From assembly GCA_019722365.1 (NCBI GenBank), contig JADFUC010000964.1, positions 496,001 to 560,000 of the forward strand: 64,000 nt of DNA. Direction: 5' to 3'. Made by a program: the position numbers and the translations under genes. The stretch's first letter is position 1. Each line of letters begins with the position of its first letter. Of this stretch, positions 25,421-38,289 are shown in pieces. Origin of the DNA: Lithospermum erythrorhizon (taxonomy: Eukaryota > Streptophyta > Magnoliopsida > Boraginales > Boraginaceae). Under the pieces are notes generated by a model that made no database searches, was not told where the DNA came from, and saw only the letters and a list, made by a program, of their open reading frames with translations.

Positions 25421-26267
25421 CTCGCTATTAACGCTAAACTACACACGTTAATATCATACTAATGCACTATTTCATACGAAATGGAAGACGTTATCATTTG
25501 CCAATATTATTTTTTATTATAAACGCGTAATCGCTCCATCCTAATCTGCATTCATCGCTATACAGAGAAGTTGGCAGCTTTTCAACATATAAACATTCAA
25601 ACATTCATAACATTCGCAACATTCACAACATATCAAACAACTACACCATTCACTAATACACCATTCACAACATATCAAATGATTTAAAACTCTAATAAAA
25701 AGACGTAAATAAAAACATTGTTTAAAATGAGAAACCATAACCATCATTGTTCGAAACACCATAAACATTGTTCAAACACTAGTAAACAGTAAACACCATA
25801 CACATCATTGTTGAAATACCATAACCATCATACATAAATAAAAGTACTTAAATAAAAAATATTGTTCAAACTTGAAACAACATAAACATCATACATATAA
25901 TATATAAACACATTCATTCATGTGTTTCTTCACTTGCTTCTTCTTCAACGAGCAGCGAGTGAGGCTGGGCGGCCATGAGCTGCCACTAGGTTGTCGGCGA
26001 AAGCTAAGGCGATCCTATTAAATGGGCTTCCTGACATCCCGGCCAATATGATCCTCATCATCGCTATTTCGCTCATCATCCTCTCTTTCCCATCCTTCAT
26101 GCTACTTATTACTCCTATTATCTCGACGCAACCCGGTTACTTTATCCAATAACTTTAAAGTATCACCTACGCACTGCCTATTGCTATAGGCGGATGCCTC
26201 TTCAATTGGTGATAATGGATGGGACTCCTCCCTGACCCGCCAGCCTAGTAATTCATTCTATCTGCCT

Positions 26268-27267
26268 CTATGATCCATCAGAGTTCCATACCTCTTGCCT
26301 AACCTCCTGATAATTTTCGTAGATCTCCCACTTCGATCTCAATGCCATATCCCACAAATAAACCTCAAACTTAGCAATTGAGGCTTTTGAAATCATCACC
26401 GCCTTATTAACCTCAAGACCTCCTATTACCAGACGTATTTTTCCTACTAACCAACAAATGGACAACATCATGTTATATTTCAGGGCGCTTTAGTCTTATG
26501 ATAAAAAAATGTGTTCGGCGGATAATGCAAGAAGTAACTCAGATCCTCACAAGAGGGCCCAAGTTAGCGATCATTTTGTATCGCCATTAGTTCGGTGGCC
26601 CGACTAGTAGCTGAAACAAAAATTCCTCTCTGACCACCTTCGATACAAAACTTCCCCTGCCCATTTAGATTGTACTTAAGGCCGCAACTAGATTAAGGGC
26701 TCTACGATTATTGTTAAGCATGTTAGCACAATCCTCTTGTCTAATTGGCCAATTCTCACACCACCCCCTAGTGGGATAATCCTCTATACATTCATCATTA
26801 TCGTCCTCATGTCTAGTCATAAAAAATTCAATCCTAAGATCCTCCTCCGTAATCATTCCTTGCACACCATTAACATTAAAAGTTAATCCTATCATAGGGT
26901 CGCCATTATCAAGTTCGGCCCTACGGTCCATACCCATAGACTTATAAAATTGAACTACGATATCCGGATACCATTCACAATTAAATGTACAAAGATTTTC
27001 TAATTTAGCATTTTCTAAGTATTCGAATACGAGGTTACCCGTAAATTGTTTGATCGAGGCCTCATCGAGATATACTCCTTGTCGTGCATTTGAGGCTCCA
27101 CTTTCCACAACACCAACGTCCTCGTGTTCGTCCTCCTCCACTTCCTCATGTTGCTCTTCATATTGGGGTTCCTCTTCCTCAACTATGACTTTTCTAGCCC
27201 TCTTTCTTGATCCACGTGATGATTGTGTCCCCTCTTGTCCCTTCTTTTGTTGTTTTTTTGGTGTCAT
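26268..27267 (-). pseudogene. Transposon-type protein with acidic N terminus, broken
   Basis: The frame 27267-26665 encodes 200 residues: MTPKKQQKKGQEGTQSSRGS, a lysine/arginine patch, a glutamate-rich run, then a folded-looking part containing SIKQFTGNLVFEYLENAKLE and NCEWYPDIVVQFYKSMGM. It stops at TI. After a gap with stops, 26471-26268 continues in similar style (MMLSICWLVGKIRLVIGGLE, then KASIAKFEVYLWDMALRSKW). This layout is like the retrotransposon- or transposon-associated plant proteins often labelled 'putative plant transposon protein', but the family assignment is by impression only. Low-complexity acidic stretches and the surrounding unusual GC-rich DNA support a mobile-element origin rather than a host gene. 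Confidence 0.45.
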
Positions 27268-27299
27268 TTTTTAAATTGAACAATATATTTGCAAATGGA

Positions 27300-29500
27300 G
27301 AGTATAAAAGAAGTTTATGGGTTGGTATGAGGATTAATTTAAGAAATGGTAGAGAGTTTCAGGGAGAAGTTGCGAAATTAAGCACAATGAAGAAGTTCAA
27401 AAATCGCGCTTATTGAAACATCTTTACTGATATAAACGGGTAATTGGTTTCAAAACGCACACAAGCCATTTACGTAAAGTTAGGCTGAAGGCCTAATGAT
27501 ACCGCTTCATGCATTAATCGCATTCACGCTGAATACCAACAAGGGTCAAGGTTATGAAACCAGGTCGCTTAACTTATAGAATGTATGTTATTTATTGACT
27601 TATACGGGTATCAAGAGCAACAACGTACCACTGCTAGACCTTTAACATGGTACCGCACGGTGCAATGGTACGCCGCTTTTTAATTCCATTTAAAGGTATC
27701 GAAATGTATACACACGTAGTGAAACAAAAATAGAAATTTCATTATTGGTTGCCTCACAGCTTTATACTGCCAAGGATCGAGATTACATGTGTTTCATACA
27801 TTCAATCAAAATTATAAAACTATACAAATCTAATCATCATACACCAGTTCATCTTCGGATTCTTCTTTGTTGGAGTGCATTTCTCATTGTGTTGTTCTTC
27901 TATTCATACTTCAATTTCTTCCTCATCGTCACTAAGATCGCCGAACAAATCTTTTTCCTTTCCTTCCATGCAGTTGTGTCCTTATCTTGCATCCTATGCT
28001 TACGTCGTCCAATCCTTCAATCGCCGAGCCAGAGCCTCGACCGCCTTTGAACAGACAGAAGCCGCCATGCTAAATGCGATTCACCCTACTATCGTAATAC
28101 ATGTATAAAAAATATTTCTTTGCCATCTTAGAAAATACCTAGAACAATTTTCCTTACTCGCCCACCATGTTAATATACCAAAAGTATTATTTATTATTAT
28201 ATTGACTCAATTCAAAGTTAAGAGAGTTAAATATCGGAAGTTAACTCATTAGGATCGAAATATAAAAATCTTCCTGTGACGAAAAATGTACACGAGGATT
28301 GGGAGGCGCTGAAAAAGGGGATCACATCATCAAGAAGCGTAACGACCCCCCGGGAAGCCACTCAGTATAGCGCCGTACCTCTTTAAAGCTCTTTCCACGA
28401 CGCCTTCCACCTGACGGGAGCCTCGGTTTTCGGTAGGAGGAGTCTGTTTCACATGGGGAGGATACTGCTTTTGGAAAAAAGTGGAAAGATAAAGTGGAAA
28501 GTAGGTTGATTTTGATCTAAAAACAAAGCAGCACGAAATGAAATAACATGTGGCGGATCGGTGGTTAGTTAAGCCAAGAAATGGTACAGAATAAGACCTT
28601 TTATGCTGAAATAGTGCGGGAGATATGGTTGATCTTGGGAATTTTGTACAAGCGATGAACTATTTGCTTAATGAACCTATTTAATACCGAATATTTTGTA
28701 CCATTTCAAAATGATGGCAGCATAATAATTTAGGGCATTAAAAGGGGCAGTTGATATAAATAAGAACTTCCTATCGCCAACCAATCCAGCCTCACTTAAT
28801 TTCTACGATCGGGCCAAGCGAGGTAAGACACTTTACGTAATCTCCTTAACCGGCACATTCGTTCTCCTCCTATAAATACCCTTCATTTACTCCATTTGCA
28901 GATAACGATAAATACCCTTCATTAAGTCTATACTCTTCTACGATAACACCGACTTTATCATCGGAGCTGATCGCGACTTCCATTTGCGGCATCTGCAGTT
29001 AACACGAATTCTGAGAACTTAAACTAATTCTGCACTTAATGCATCAAGAGTTTCAAGATGGTATAACAGAGTCGCAGAGGCGATTTAGACATAACCGCAC
29101 TCTCGTCCCCGCCAATCCGCCCAAGAAGACTCCAAAGATCCCTCAAGAATCTTAACCTCTTCCAAAGTGCCGGCGATCGACATTCCACCCCCGCCCAATC
29201 AAAGAATCCATGTAATATAAACGCTGGTAGTATGGCGCAACCCTATTCCACGCCACAAGTGATTTCGCTGTACTTAACACATCACATGCCTAACGCATAC
29301 AAGAATTCACGCTTAAACCAAATAGTTATGAATTACATAAGACACAATCTTAACTACGCGATAATAAGCGTGCTTAAATGCCAATATTTTGAAGAAAAAA
29401 GAATCCAGTATAATAAATATTGGAGTGTCGAGATCAATTATATCATCAGTACAAAAACAAACATGGCACATATGTTATAAATGATTTTGTGCTAGAATGA
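27300..29500. other. Probable decayed transposon DNA
   Basis: No gene is supported. GC-richer patches (28310-28450, 28740-29220) lack conserved reading frames. A direct repeat containing ataaatacccttcatt occurs at about 28871 and 28910, near a possible TATAAATA promoter box. This may be remnant LTR or captured sequence around the protein at 26268-27267. Confidence 0.4.
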
Positions 29501-29516
29501 TTCTGGCATGTAAAGA

Positions 29517-29706
29517 TTGCAAGGTTTACAGCTGAGAACACTATTCACTGTTAGCCTGGCACATGAGTTCCTTTATCTGTGCCCACCCATGATGACCCAT
29601 ATACAGTCTGAATTTTCACTATTTGGAGCTGCTTTTTTCTGTGCAGTATCTGAAGCTTTGAATACCTTGATTCTGTCTCTTTCCAATGCGCTTGTGATTA
29701 GGAGTT
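29517..29706 (+). other. Unassigned coding-like segment B, related to segment A
   Basis: An uninterrupted frame reads EFLYLCPPMMTHIQSEFSLF, then GAAFFCAVSEALNTL and ends ALVIRS before a stop. The DNA is alignable over about 140 bp with 21295-21440, with shared words such as ctttgaatac and ttgtgattagga. No start codon or family is recognised. Nearby DNA to 30600 shows a further splice-bounded stretch (29975-30060) of unknown meaning. Confidence 0.35.
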
Positions 29707-30737
29707 AACAAACATGCATCAAGCAAATCAAGAATCTACTACCTAAGTATATTATAACCATTTTGCTTGTTACCAAATATTTGTACATGTGTGCCTTTTC
29801 CTTTGTTGCTTGAATTAATGCCCCATTTGGTTATAACCATTTTGCTTGAAGGTTTCATTTTGCATAGCTCTAAGACAATCGAATCTTACCTGCATTGTGT
29901 ATAAGTATACATGCATTGTGAAGTTCAAGGGTACAGCAAATTGAAATCTCAGCAACATACATTTGGAATTACAGGTTGTTCTAACGCTAGGCGTAGAAGC
30001 ACAGTCGCCTTATCCAGTTTGCAGAACATTGAAAGCTCATTCATATCAGCCACTTCTGCAAGTTGGTATCAAATTCACAGTAATAAGGAATACATTTGAT
30101 CGACCTCTTGCTTATCGCACAACTAAACTGTGAAATAAGTATGGTGAATGACTGAACGCTGCAACTGCCTTTATCTACGTTTATGGGCTCACTAACAAAT
30201 GCAGCAGAAAGGGGGTTGCATAAAAGCTCTCTGCAAGTTTGCACTAAGGGTGATACAAATATGTGTACACATAGTTCACCCTGTTTAATTTGTTTCACAT
30301 TTTGTTATTCAAGTTGAAAATATATGGCGGAATACAATTCAGACCCCTCTGCAACTATGGTACTCTTCTGAAATTATTTAATAAATAATCTAACATTCAA
30401 ATTAAAAGGCAGTGTCATTTAGGACATAGACTGGGACACTGGGTGTTTGTGTTTATTATTACAATTGAGGTAACACAAAGGATTATAAAGATCTACTCAA
30501 CCAGCAATGTTTATAATTTCAAATGATTTTACATAACTTATAAAGAACAAGTTCTGATACATGGAAATAATCATATGCAGACGCTACATTCCCTTTCTGT
30601 AGTCTGTACTTTTCTTCACATTGAGATCCATCATGCAGCTTAAGCAAGCTTAAATACATAATTAACCGAACCCTTACATGGAAAACGAACATTTTCTATA
30701 CTACAAACATCCACACAATATAAACACCTGGAGTAGC

Positions 30738-33248
30738 TCAAGCAACAATGGGATATGATGCACAAGTGGCGACTCCTGCAAAAAAAAAAGGATCAGTTTT
30801 AGAGTCTATCTATGGACTATGAAGAAATAGATTCGAAAGAAGTCCAGTCTCATTCGTAGACGAAAATTCATCAATGTTCACCATGGTGGATAACTTACCA
30901 CACATGTTCTTTCCAAATTCCATCTTAAAATACCCATTCTCGCCCCAGTCTGCTCCCCATGAGTTCTTGATGATCCAATAGGGAACTCCATTATCGACTC
31001 CATAACCAACAGCAAGAACAGCGTGGTTCACGTCTTGAGAACTAGTGCCACATGTGTTGCTTGTAAAAACACCATCCTTGTAGAAGTTGAAAGGGTAGAC
31101 CACCTCAAATGCAACACTCACTGGCCGAACAAGTCCAACTGCATACTTCAGCTCATCTTCATCGCCCTGTAGTCGAACAATCACATACTCTCGTTTAGCT
31201 TGTATGTTTATGCAATAATATCGGTTGAGACGGAAACATGGTTCCAGTTATGTTATGAATTACAGAACCAATTCATTGAAAATTATGAAAACTTAGTTTT
31301 TTATCGGAAAAGTGCTCTACCAGGGTTATGTTCACTGAGTTTAGGACCCGGACACCAATATTTGAGGATGAATATTTGCATAAACCATCCTTTCCAGTGT
31401 ATGGATAGGCCTCCTCGGTTTCAAGTCCGCCATTGTATTTGATATACTCAAAGGCCTGAGATGGTAATCCACCATTGCAACCATAGTTATTGAAGGCTCC
31501 AGCACAGTCTACAAGCTGCTGTTCAGAAAGAGAAACTCCCTTCCCAAATGCTTGTGCATATGCTGCCTCCAGTGCTCCGGTGGTGCTACGACAAGACAGT
31601 GCATCAAGATTAATAACCCATACGATTTGCCACCAACCACCGTGATTTTTCATTAAGTTAAAAAAGTTATAGCTTACCTAAATGTCCAACAAGAACCACA
31701 ACCACCCTGATTTTTTACAGGGCTGACAATGCCATCTTCTCTCCAGTCTTTCTATAAAACCAGAAAGAAGAAATCATAAATCTTTCGAGGTCTTAATCAC
31801 AATAAAGTAACAAACAATAACACCCAATGAACTCGAGACTATCTAGCAAATAAAATCAACTATTCTTTAAATACAGTGCATAATTCTAAGCTTAAATGAC
31901 ATAAAATATCAGTATCAAACAAGATCAACTAGTATAATTCAAGACTATCTAGCAGATGAAATAAACTATTCTTCAAAGAAAGTTCATACTCCCAAGCTTA
32001 AATGACATAATAATTTGAGAATTACATCTAACAAAATATACACATACGATTAGCTAATTAAAGAAATACTTCCGTAATAGTGTAATAAAAACTGATGTAG
32101 AAAATACCTTTTCTGGAAGAACAACATCAGATTTTTTAAGGTTGCCCTTGGTTGTGGCAGAACAATTCTGAGCAGCTCCGAGCTTATGTTTCTTGAACTC
32201 GTCCCATGTCAAGTCCGCAAATTCTGTTTCAAACACATACAACGCACAGATTGAATTTTACAATTGCAGAGTCATAAATACAATAAAATACAGATCATAT
32301 ATAAAAATAAACGAAAATTACCATTGAGAGCGAGAGTATAGGACAGCTTCTTCTTGTTATGAGATCTAATCGTCTGCAAATTATCCCTAAACACCTCGAA
32401 CTTTTGCTTAATCTCATCAACACCTCTATAGCTCTTCCCATACCTTCATAATTTCCATTTAATAAAGTCAGCCACCAAGTTGAATTCAATTATATTCCCT
32501 CCATCCCAAAAAGATTGTCCGAGTCTATTTTCAATTATCAAAATTAACAAATTTTATAGCTTAATCGACACAAAAACTTATATTAAGATCACACTTATCA
32601 TATTAATACTAAACCATGTTAAAAATACCATCTTCTGATATATCCTCATCAAATATCATGCAAGACATACAATTTTATTTAACTTCAAAATTAAAATCCC
32701 AACAATCTTTTTAGCATACAGGGAAGTATATTCAATCGAGATAACTAACTAATCAACTAAAAACATTAAAATCACGATGTTGATAATAAAATTTCATCAA
32801 ATACTAACATATAAAAAATCGAGTTCAAAATTAATAAGTCAATCATTAAAATTAAAAACCCGACAATCTTTTTAGGATGGAGGTAATATATTCAATCGAG
32901 ATAACTAACTAAATAACTAACAAATATCAACATGAAAAAAACCGCGTTTATTAAAAATTCAGCCATCAAAATTAAAAAGCCAACAATCTTTTTACTATAG
33001 AGTTAACATATTCAATCGAGATAACTAACTAACTAACAAACTTACTGGTGAGCAAAACGAGCAAAAGTAAGAACATGGTTTGTGTCTCCAAGAACATGGG
33101 AAAAGTATGTCTGAAATTCATTAAGCTTTTCAGACACCACTTGTCGGATTGGATTCTCCTCATTAAAGGCGGAGGAAGCTCCAGCTCCACCAACAAATAC
33201 GGTCAACGCCGCCGCGATCACCAACAAAATCACACAACGACGAGACAT
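30738..33248 (-). CDS. Aleurain-type papain-family cysteine protease, vacuolar precursor
   Basis: Seven exons on the minus strand: 33248-33046, 32443-32322, 32223-32108, 31751-31678, 31585-31321, 31166-30899, 30775-30738. They join in phase to 361 residues, about the length of Arabidopsis [24 protein letters not shown] is a signal peptide. NPIR (residues about 32-35) is the vacuolar sorting signal. The propeptide holds [15 protein letters not shown] and NCSAT. The mature enzyme begins near LPEKKDWREDG. Catalytic Cys168 lies in GGCGSCWTF, His308 in [12 protein letters not shown] and Asn328 in [11 protein letters not shown]; the oxyanion Gln162 precedes the Cys. A possible N-glycosylation site is NITL. 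Aleurain is an aminopeptidase/endopeptidase of lytic vacuoles. All key residues are present, so the gene looks functional. Possible TATA boxes are at 33287-33295 (very close) and about 33427-33435; the second fits better. Confidence 0.96.
32491..33031. mobile_element. Stowaway-type MITE and derived tandem array in aleurain intron 1
   Basis: The left end TATATTCCCTCCATCCCAAA (32491) continues as AAGATTGTC. The inverted counterpart at 32862-32890 reads TATATTACCTCCATCCTAAA then AAGATTGTC on the minus strand. The right end plus its flank (ttcaatcgagataactaact) recurs at 32731, 32891 and 33011, so right end and flank have been tandemly copied with periods of 160 and 120 bp. Confidence 0.7.
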
Positions 33249-33299
33249 GATGATTAGGGGGATGACAAAAAGGAGAAATGGTTTACTATTTTATAGAAA

Positions 33300-35200
33300 T
33301 CGAATCGAATTGAATTGAGATAAGATATGAAAATGGGCAGGTGCAGAGTGGAGATGGGGGGGGGGGGGAGTGAAGAATACAAGATTCTTGGTTATGGGTT
33401 AGATATGCTTATGATGTTTCTTTGTTTTTATATGCAGCTATATTGTCGAAAGATATAGCGAGTTGAGGTAGCACTGCTCTTCATAATTTTCACACTTACT
33501 ATGTATTTAATTTTAATGTAAAAATTATATACACATTAAACGCGGAAGACATTATTAAAAATATTTAAAAAATAGATCAAAATTATTTTATGACCTAATT
33601 GGCCATACACTAAAATCTCTAAAGGAATTAAATCGCAGATAGACATTAAAAGCGTAAAACAAGCCATATAATCGACATTATTGATTTTTTTTCGGTAAAA
33701 TTGCGAGACGTATCGCTTAAAATATACCAAAAGCATCAAAAAATACGTTATATAACGATATAATTTTTTATCATTAACGAATAAAGTTTTAACGAACCTT
33801 AAATTTCCAATGACTGAGCCGCGATTCGAATATCATTTTTGGAGTGAGAGTTTGGAAAAAAGTCTATTGTAAGGTTTTGTGGGGTTCAAATTATTTATTT
33901 ATGTGATAATATATGTTATGATTTCAAAATGGATCCGTGTGTTAAATATAAGCTGATTAAATATATACTCCATATAAAAGATTATGATTGTTATATTTAG
34001 GAAAAAATCTTAGTATTTTGGTGGGTCAAATCAAAAGATTTATAAAATTTTCATGATAAAATTGATTTTTAAAATCAGGATAGAGTGGCGGATTAAAGCT
34101 TACGTTAAATAGATCGGTCCTTTTCATGTTAGATGACAAAGTATAATGTCAATGAATTAATAGAGTATCGTATAAAATATAATATATTTTATTTTTTTAA
34201 TCTAACTGATTGTTTAGATTAATTTTTTTAATTCCAATGAAGTTCATTTATCATTGGTTACATATAACGTAGTAGATAGGAATGATTGGCATTTGTTATT
34301 GGTTTGGAGTATATGTTAGGGATGATGTGGACCGACGATATTTTATAAGTGGGGCCATTAGATGTTGAATGAATGGTGCGGATTGGTCAGAGGTGTGGAG
34401 TTTAAAGATTCTTCTATAGGGAATAGTAAACTGCAACGTGGTTTCTTATTGTACGCTTGGTATAGTATTATCACTCAATAGGCACTGGATGACTTTGATT
34501 ACTTATCCAAGGATTCCTAGCATCAAGATTCCATTTCTCGAGTGCCGCAATCAAAGGAATATGGAAGGAATTAATATTAGATAAATGAAGAAAAATATAA
34601 AAACTATGTTGAAGGTTATAAACTTCGTAATTTCGTGACCCCTATTTTGTAGGTATAATTCTAGTGTATTTTACAAGTAAACATGAACTTTTACAAGGTC
34701 AACCATTTTATTATAATATTGTTCAATGAACAAGAGGGCTTAAGATATGTGAATTTTTTTTTTAATAGGTGAGATTTAATACTTCCGATCCTTTCTTCCT
34801 ACAATTGCATTCGAATCCCGGCCTCAAGGATCGTTAATACGAGTATAGACGCTTATATTGTTTGCTAAACAGGTGCTTAGAGAATGAAAATTTGGATGAT
34901 GATGCAAGTCTGAATTCTAGTGCAATCGTTTTATAATCTTTATTTGAAAGCAATCATATGATATGAGCTCAATTTGTTAATGATAATTTTGCAGAAAAAC
35001 ATGCTTGTATTTGAAATAATTTTTGTGTCCCTTCTCTTGATATACTAACTGCCAAGAGAATTGAAACTTCAGAAAATGTTATTGATACATAAGAATATAC
35101 ATTAACTTTTTGGGAAACACAATCTGTGTAAACACACAATGCCTCATATAACAGCTACAAAAACATTTGGAAACAGTTTTAGCTTGTCAATAGGATTATA
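33300..35200. other. Intergenic between aleurain and G-gamma genes
   Basis: AT-rich, no gene seen. It includes a run of about 12 G (33357-33369) in the probable aleurain leader/promoter. The left part is the promoter side of the aleurain gene and the right end is the 3' flank of the G-gamma gene. Confidence 0.5.
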
Positions 35201-35252
35201 AGGCTTAGTGAAAAAGTTGAAATGCCACCAGTAATCTAAATATCTATTATAC

Positions 35253-38016
35253 TTAGAAAAAACAGAAACAAGGGTAGCAACAATTCTTTGTACAACTACA
35301 ACGAAATTTTACCTTTGGACGCCTAAGGCAACACCGACTACTACATCCTTTGCAGGAGCAGTCCGAACATGATAGACATTTAGGGATACTACAATTGAGA
35401 TTACATTTGCAGGTTTCGAAGGACTTGCAGGTTTCACAACACTTCAAGCTTCCAAAGCACTTGCAGGTTCCAAAACACTTCAAGCATTCAAAGCACTTGC
35501 AGGTTCCAAAACACTTCAAGCATTCAAAGAACTTGCAGGTTCCAAAACACTGCAAGCATCCAAAGAACTTGCAGGTTTTTAAACACTTCAAGCTTTCAAA
35601 GCAGTTGCAGGGTTCACAACACTTGCAGCATTCGCTAGAGCAACAATGACAGTTGGGCATAGAACATCTACAACATGATGGGCAGATTTCAAAGCAATTG
35701 CAGCACTTCCCAGAGCAACAGCGGCACTTGGGCAATGAACATCTGCAACATGACTGGCAGACGCTGCAATTACAATCTTGGCAGCAATTAGGCATCTTCA
35801 AACTTGGTGAACACCACCAGCAGCAACAAGGACATGATATGTTGAAACAGGAGATACCACTGTATCAACAATGATGGAAACTATTAAATCTTGTGCAAGT
35901 ACAGTTCAAGAAAAAATAAATCATAGGTAAGCCTCAACAACAGAAGACCTTTCATTGTCCCAAAGATCAAACCTTCTTGAGGATTGTTAGGTTTTATAAA
36001 TGGAAACCACTGATTTGAAAGGAATACAGCTGAATTCTACAAACTTTAGCTCACTTAATCTTAAGTTTTCTTGATGATACTAATCAAGCATTAATCAGAG
36101 ACTAAAATAACTTTACTGCTAGGACTCTGTTTATAAGGACAACAAATTCATAAACAGCATGGCCACAATAGCTTTCTATGTTGGTCAGAGCTCATAGTGC
36201 ACACCCTTGCACTTTACACGAACAAATCCCTTACTATTTATGAATGAGTGTAGGTAATGAGCCTTTAAACTTTTTATTCTCTTTCCTTTCGAAGTCCAAA
36301 AGAGCTTATTCAAATAATAAGACTAACTATAACTTCTGAGACTATCAAATGTAGTAGCTACCTCTTCACACAGTAGTAGCTTTTCACACTTAAATAATAG
36401 AGTGCAGTACCAAATGTAGAACATACATAAGAGTATAAACTAAATCATCCGAATCTTTTAATGTTAGACAAAAGATAGAAAGCTGATTGTTTCTTATCCA
36501 ACATTGGATATGAATTGATATTTAGAAGCAAGTACCAGAGCCATTTCCAGAAGAGGCATCTTCTTCGCCTCTTCTTTGTCCTGCAAGAACCAACAAGATG
36601 TAAGTTTACAAATATGAGAAAGGCTATTGCTAAAGAGATCTTTTTTTATTCTCTTACCTCACTATTAGAGGGTCTGGTTTTGCCATCACAAAATCTGTAA
36701 CCCTGGCATAGTGTTGTGTTCATCAAAACAAGTTAGTTACTCTAACCAATGTTGTTAACAGGAGATAATCGAAATGACTATAAATTGTTGGCATTAGATA
36801 AATTGGCTAATAAAAGTAAAAGATCAATATCGACGAGTCATCCAAAGCAAGGATTCCATGGTTATCACTTCGGTAACAGTAATATATATGGAGTGAACCG
36901 AGTGACTTAGATAGCATTAGCAGAACAAGCATTGGTTCCAGGTGTTACTAACTTACTATGGATATGATACACATTTACTTACTCTTTACAGGGTCGGGAA
37001 GCAGAAGGAAGGCCATCAAAATACTTTAGTTCGTCCTGGTCAACAGAATTATTCATCAGAAAAAACAAAGGAGTTCTAATATTCAAAGACAAATAAAAAC
37101 TAACATTATTACTCTAAAGAATGCAATGCCACCAGTTCACATGCAAAACTAGTTGTATACATTCTTCTACTGTCGAATCTTTTACACTCTTAGACTGGTT
37201 AGTATTACAGAATCAAGACAATAATGGTTTAATCTGCTACGTTTCACATGAAAATAGTTTACTTCAATGCATTTTTTATACTCTGTAATTTACAGAGAAA
37301 GGTCCCCTACATCTAAGATCTGATTCCAATAAGAGAATCTTGGACATTTCAAATAACATAAGCATTCCAAGTTTCAATCCATCTCACATTGTTTTGTGAA
37401 AGAGTGCTTAAATTGGTGGTCCAACACATGATTATATTCCGATTAATCACAAGTTAGCAAAATTAAATATAAATTAATAATCACTGACGCCCAAAAAAGA
37501 GGAGAGTACCATAACACTTAGCAGCTTGAACAACAATATATAATTAACATTTCAAGAATCTCCTTAGAGACAAGAAACTCATACAAATCATCAAAGCTTC
37601 AGTTAAAATGAGCAAAAAATGGGATACTCCAATCTAGAGATGGAAGTCGCCCCCTAATTGTTTTTTGAAATATAAACGTCTACTATTGAAAATTAGGATT
37701 TGAATGTACATTCTTTCAATTTGCACCCTATTTTTTTGTATATTTCCTTAGTTTTATTGTATCCGTTCTTCGCCACTGCTACATAAAAATCTTCGTTTCG
37801 CCACTGCTCCAATCAACAAACAACTTCAAATAAATTGCAGAAAAAAGTGTCAAACATAAAGAAAAAACAACTAACCTGAAGAATTCCTATTTCTCTCTCT
37901 AGTGTCTGAACTTTGGCCAACTCTCTACGCTTCCCATACAAGTCTGGAGGTGACTTAGGCTTAGGAGGTGGTAATGAAGGCTGCATTGGTGAAGCTCCAC
38001 CACAACTAACATCCAT
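35253..38016 (-). CDS. Heterotrimeric G protein gamma subunit, type C (AGG3/DEP1/GS3-like)
   Basis: Five exons on the minus strand, 38016-37876, 37035-36983, 36702-36658, 36580-36536 and 35859-35253, join in phase to 296 residues. The N-terminal G-gamma-like domain (about residues 22-80) has PPDLYGKRRELAKVQTLERE, IGILQDELKYFDGLPSASRP, a conserved CKEVTDFV and DPLIV. A basic KKRRRR is followed by CLFWKWLCG, as in AGG3. From about residue 95 the protein is a long tail, roughly one third cysteine, without a CaaX box. Type-C gamma subunits pair with G-beta and control organ and grain size; tail length and integrity alter their effect. Within the tail are two copies of a 25-residue block (75-bp period, around 35638 and 35713) and five copies of a 12-residue block. 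The order of exons and the WKWLC junction match AGG3, so the call is firm. Confidence 0.94.
35424..35603 (-). repeat. 36-bp coding minisatellite in the G-gamma tail
   Basis: Units begin with cttgcagg or a variant (plus strand) at 35424, 35460, 35496, 35532 and 35568, with a sixth, diverged start at 35604; the spacing is exactly 36 bp. Each encodes a block like CFECLKCFGTCK. Neighbouring units at 35460 and 35496 are nearly identical. Confidence 0.9.
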
Positions 38017-38289
38017 TTTTCATATAAATTCACCACAACAAGCTTTCAGCTAAAAATGCCTCATTTTCTTGCATGTTCTGCTATAAATCACCCTCCCCCA
38101 CAAAACAAATGCAGTAAATGGAAATTAATCCTAGCAGAAACTAACAATTAACAAGTGCCCACCACACTGGCACTGCTTGCCATTACAAATTTATCTCTGC
38201 ACCAAATTTCAGAGCAGGGCAGGAGGGGGGAGCTGGATAAGTAGGTGTATGGAAATAAAAGAAATGGAGGGAAATGTGAAGAAATGAAA

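Noticed and set aside
35350..35874. Plus-strand glutamine/histidine-rich frames at the G-gamma tail
   Set aside because: They are antisense shadows of the cysteine-rich repeats; the minus-strand model has splice and family support.
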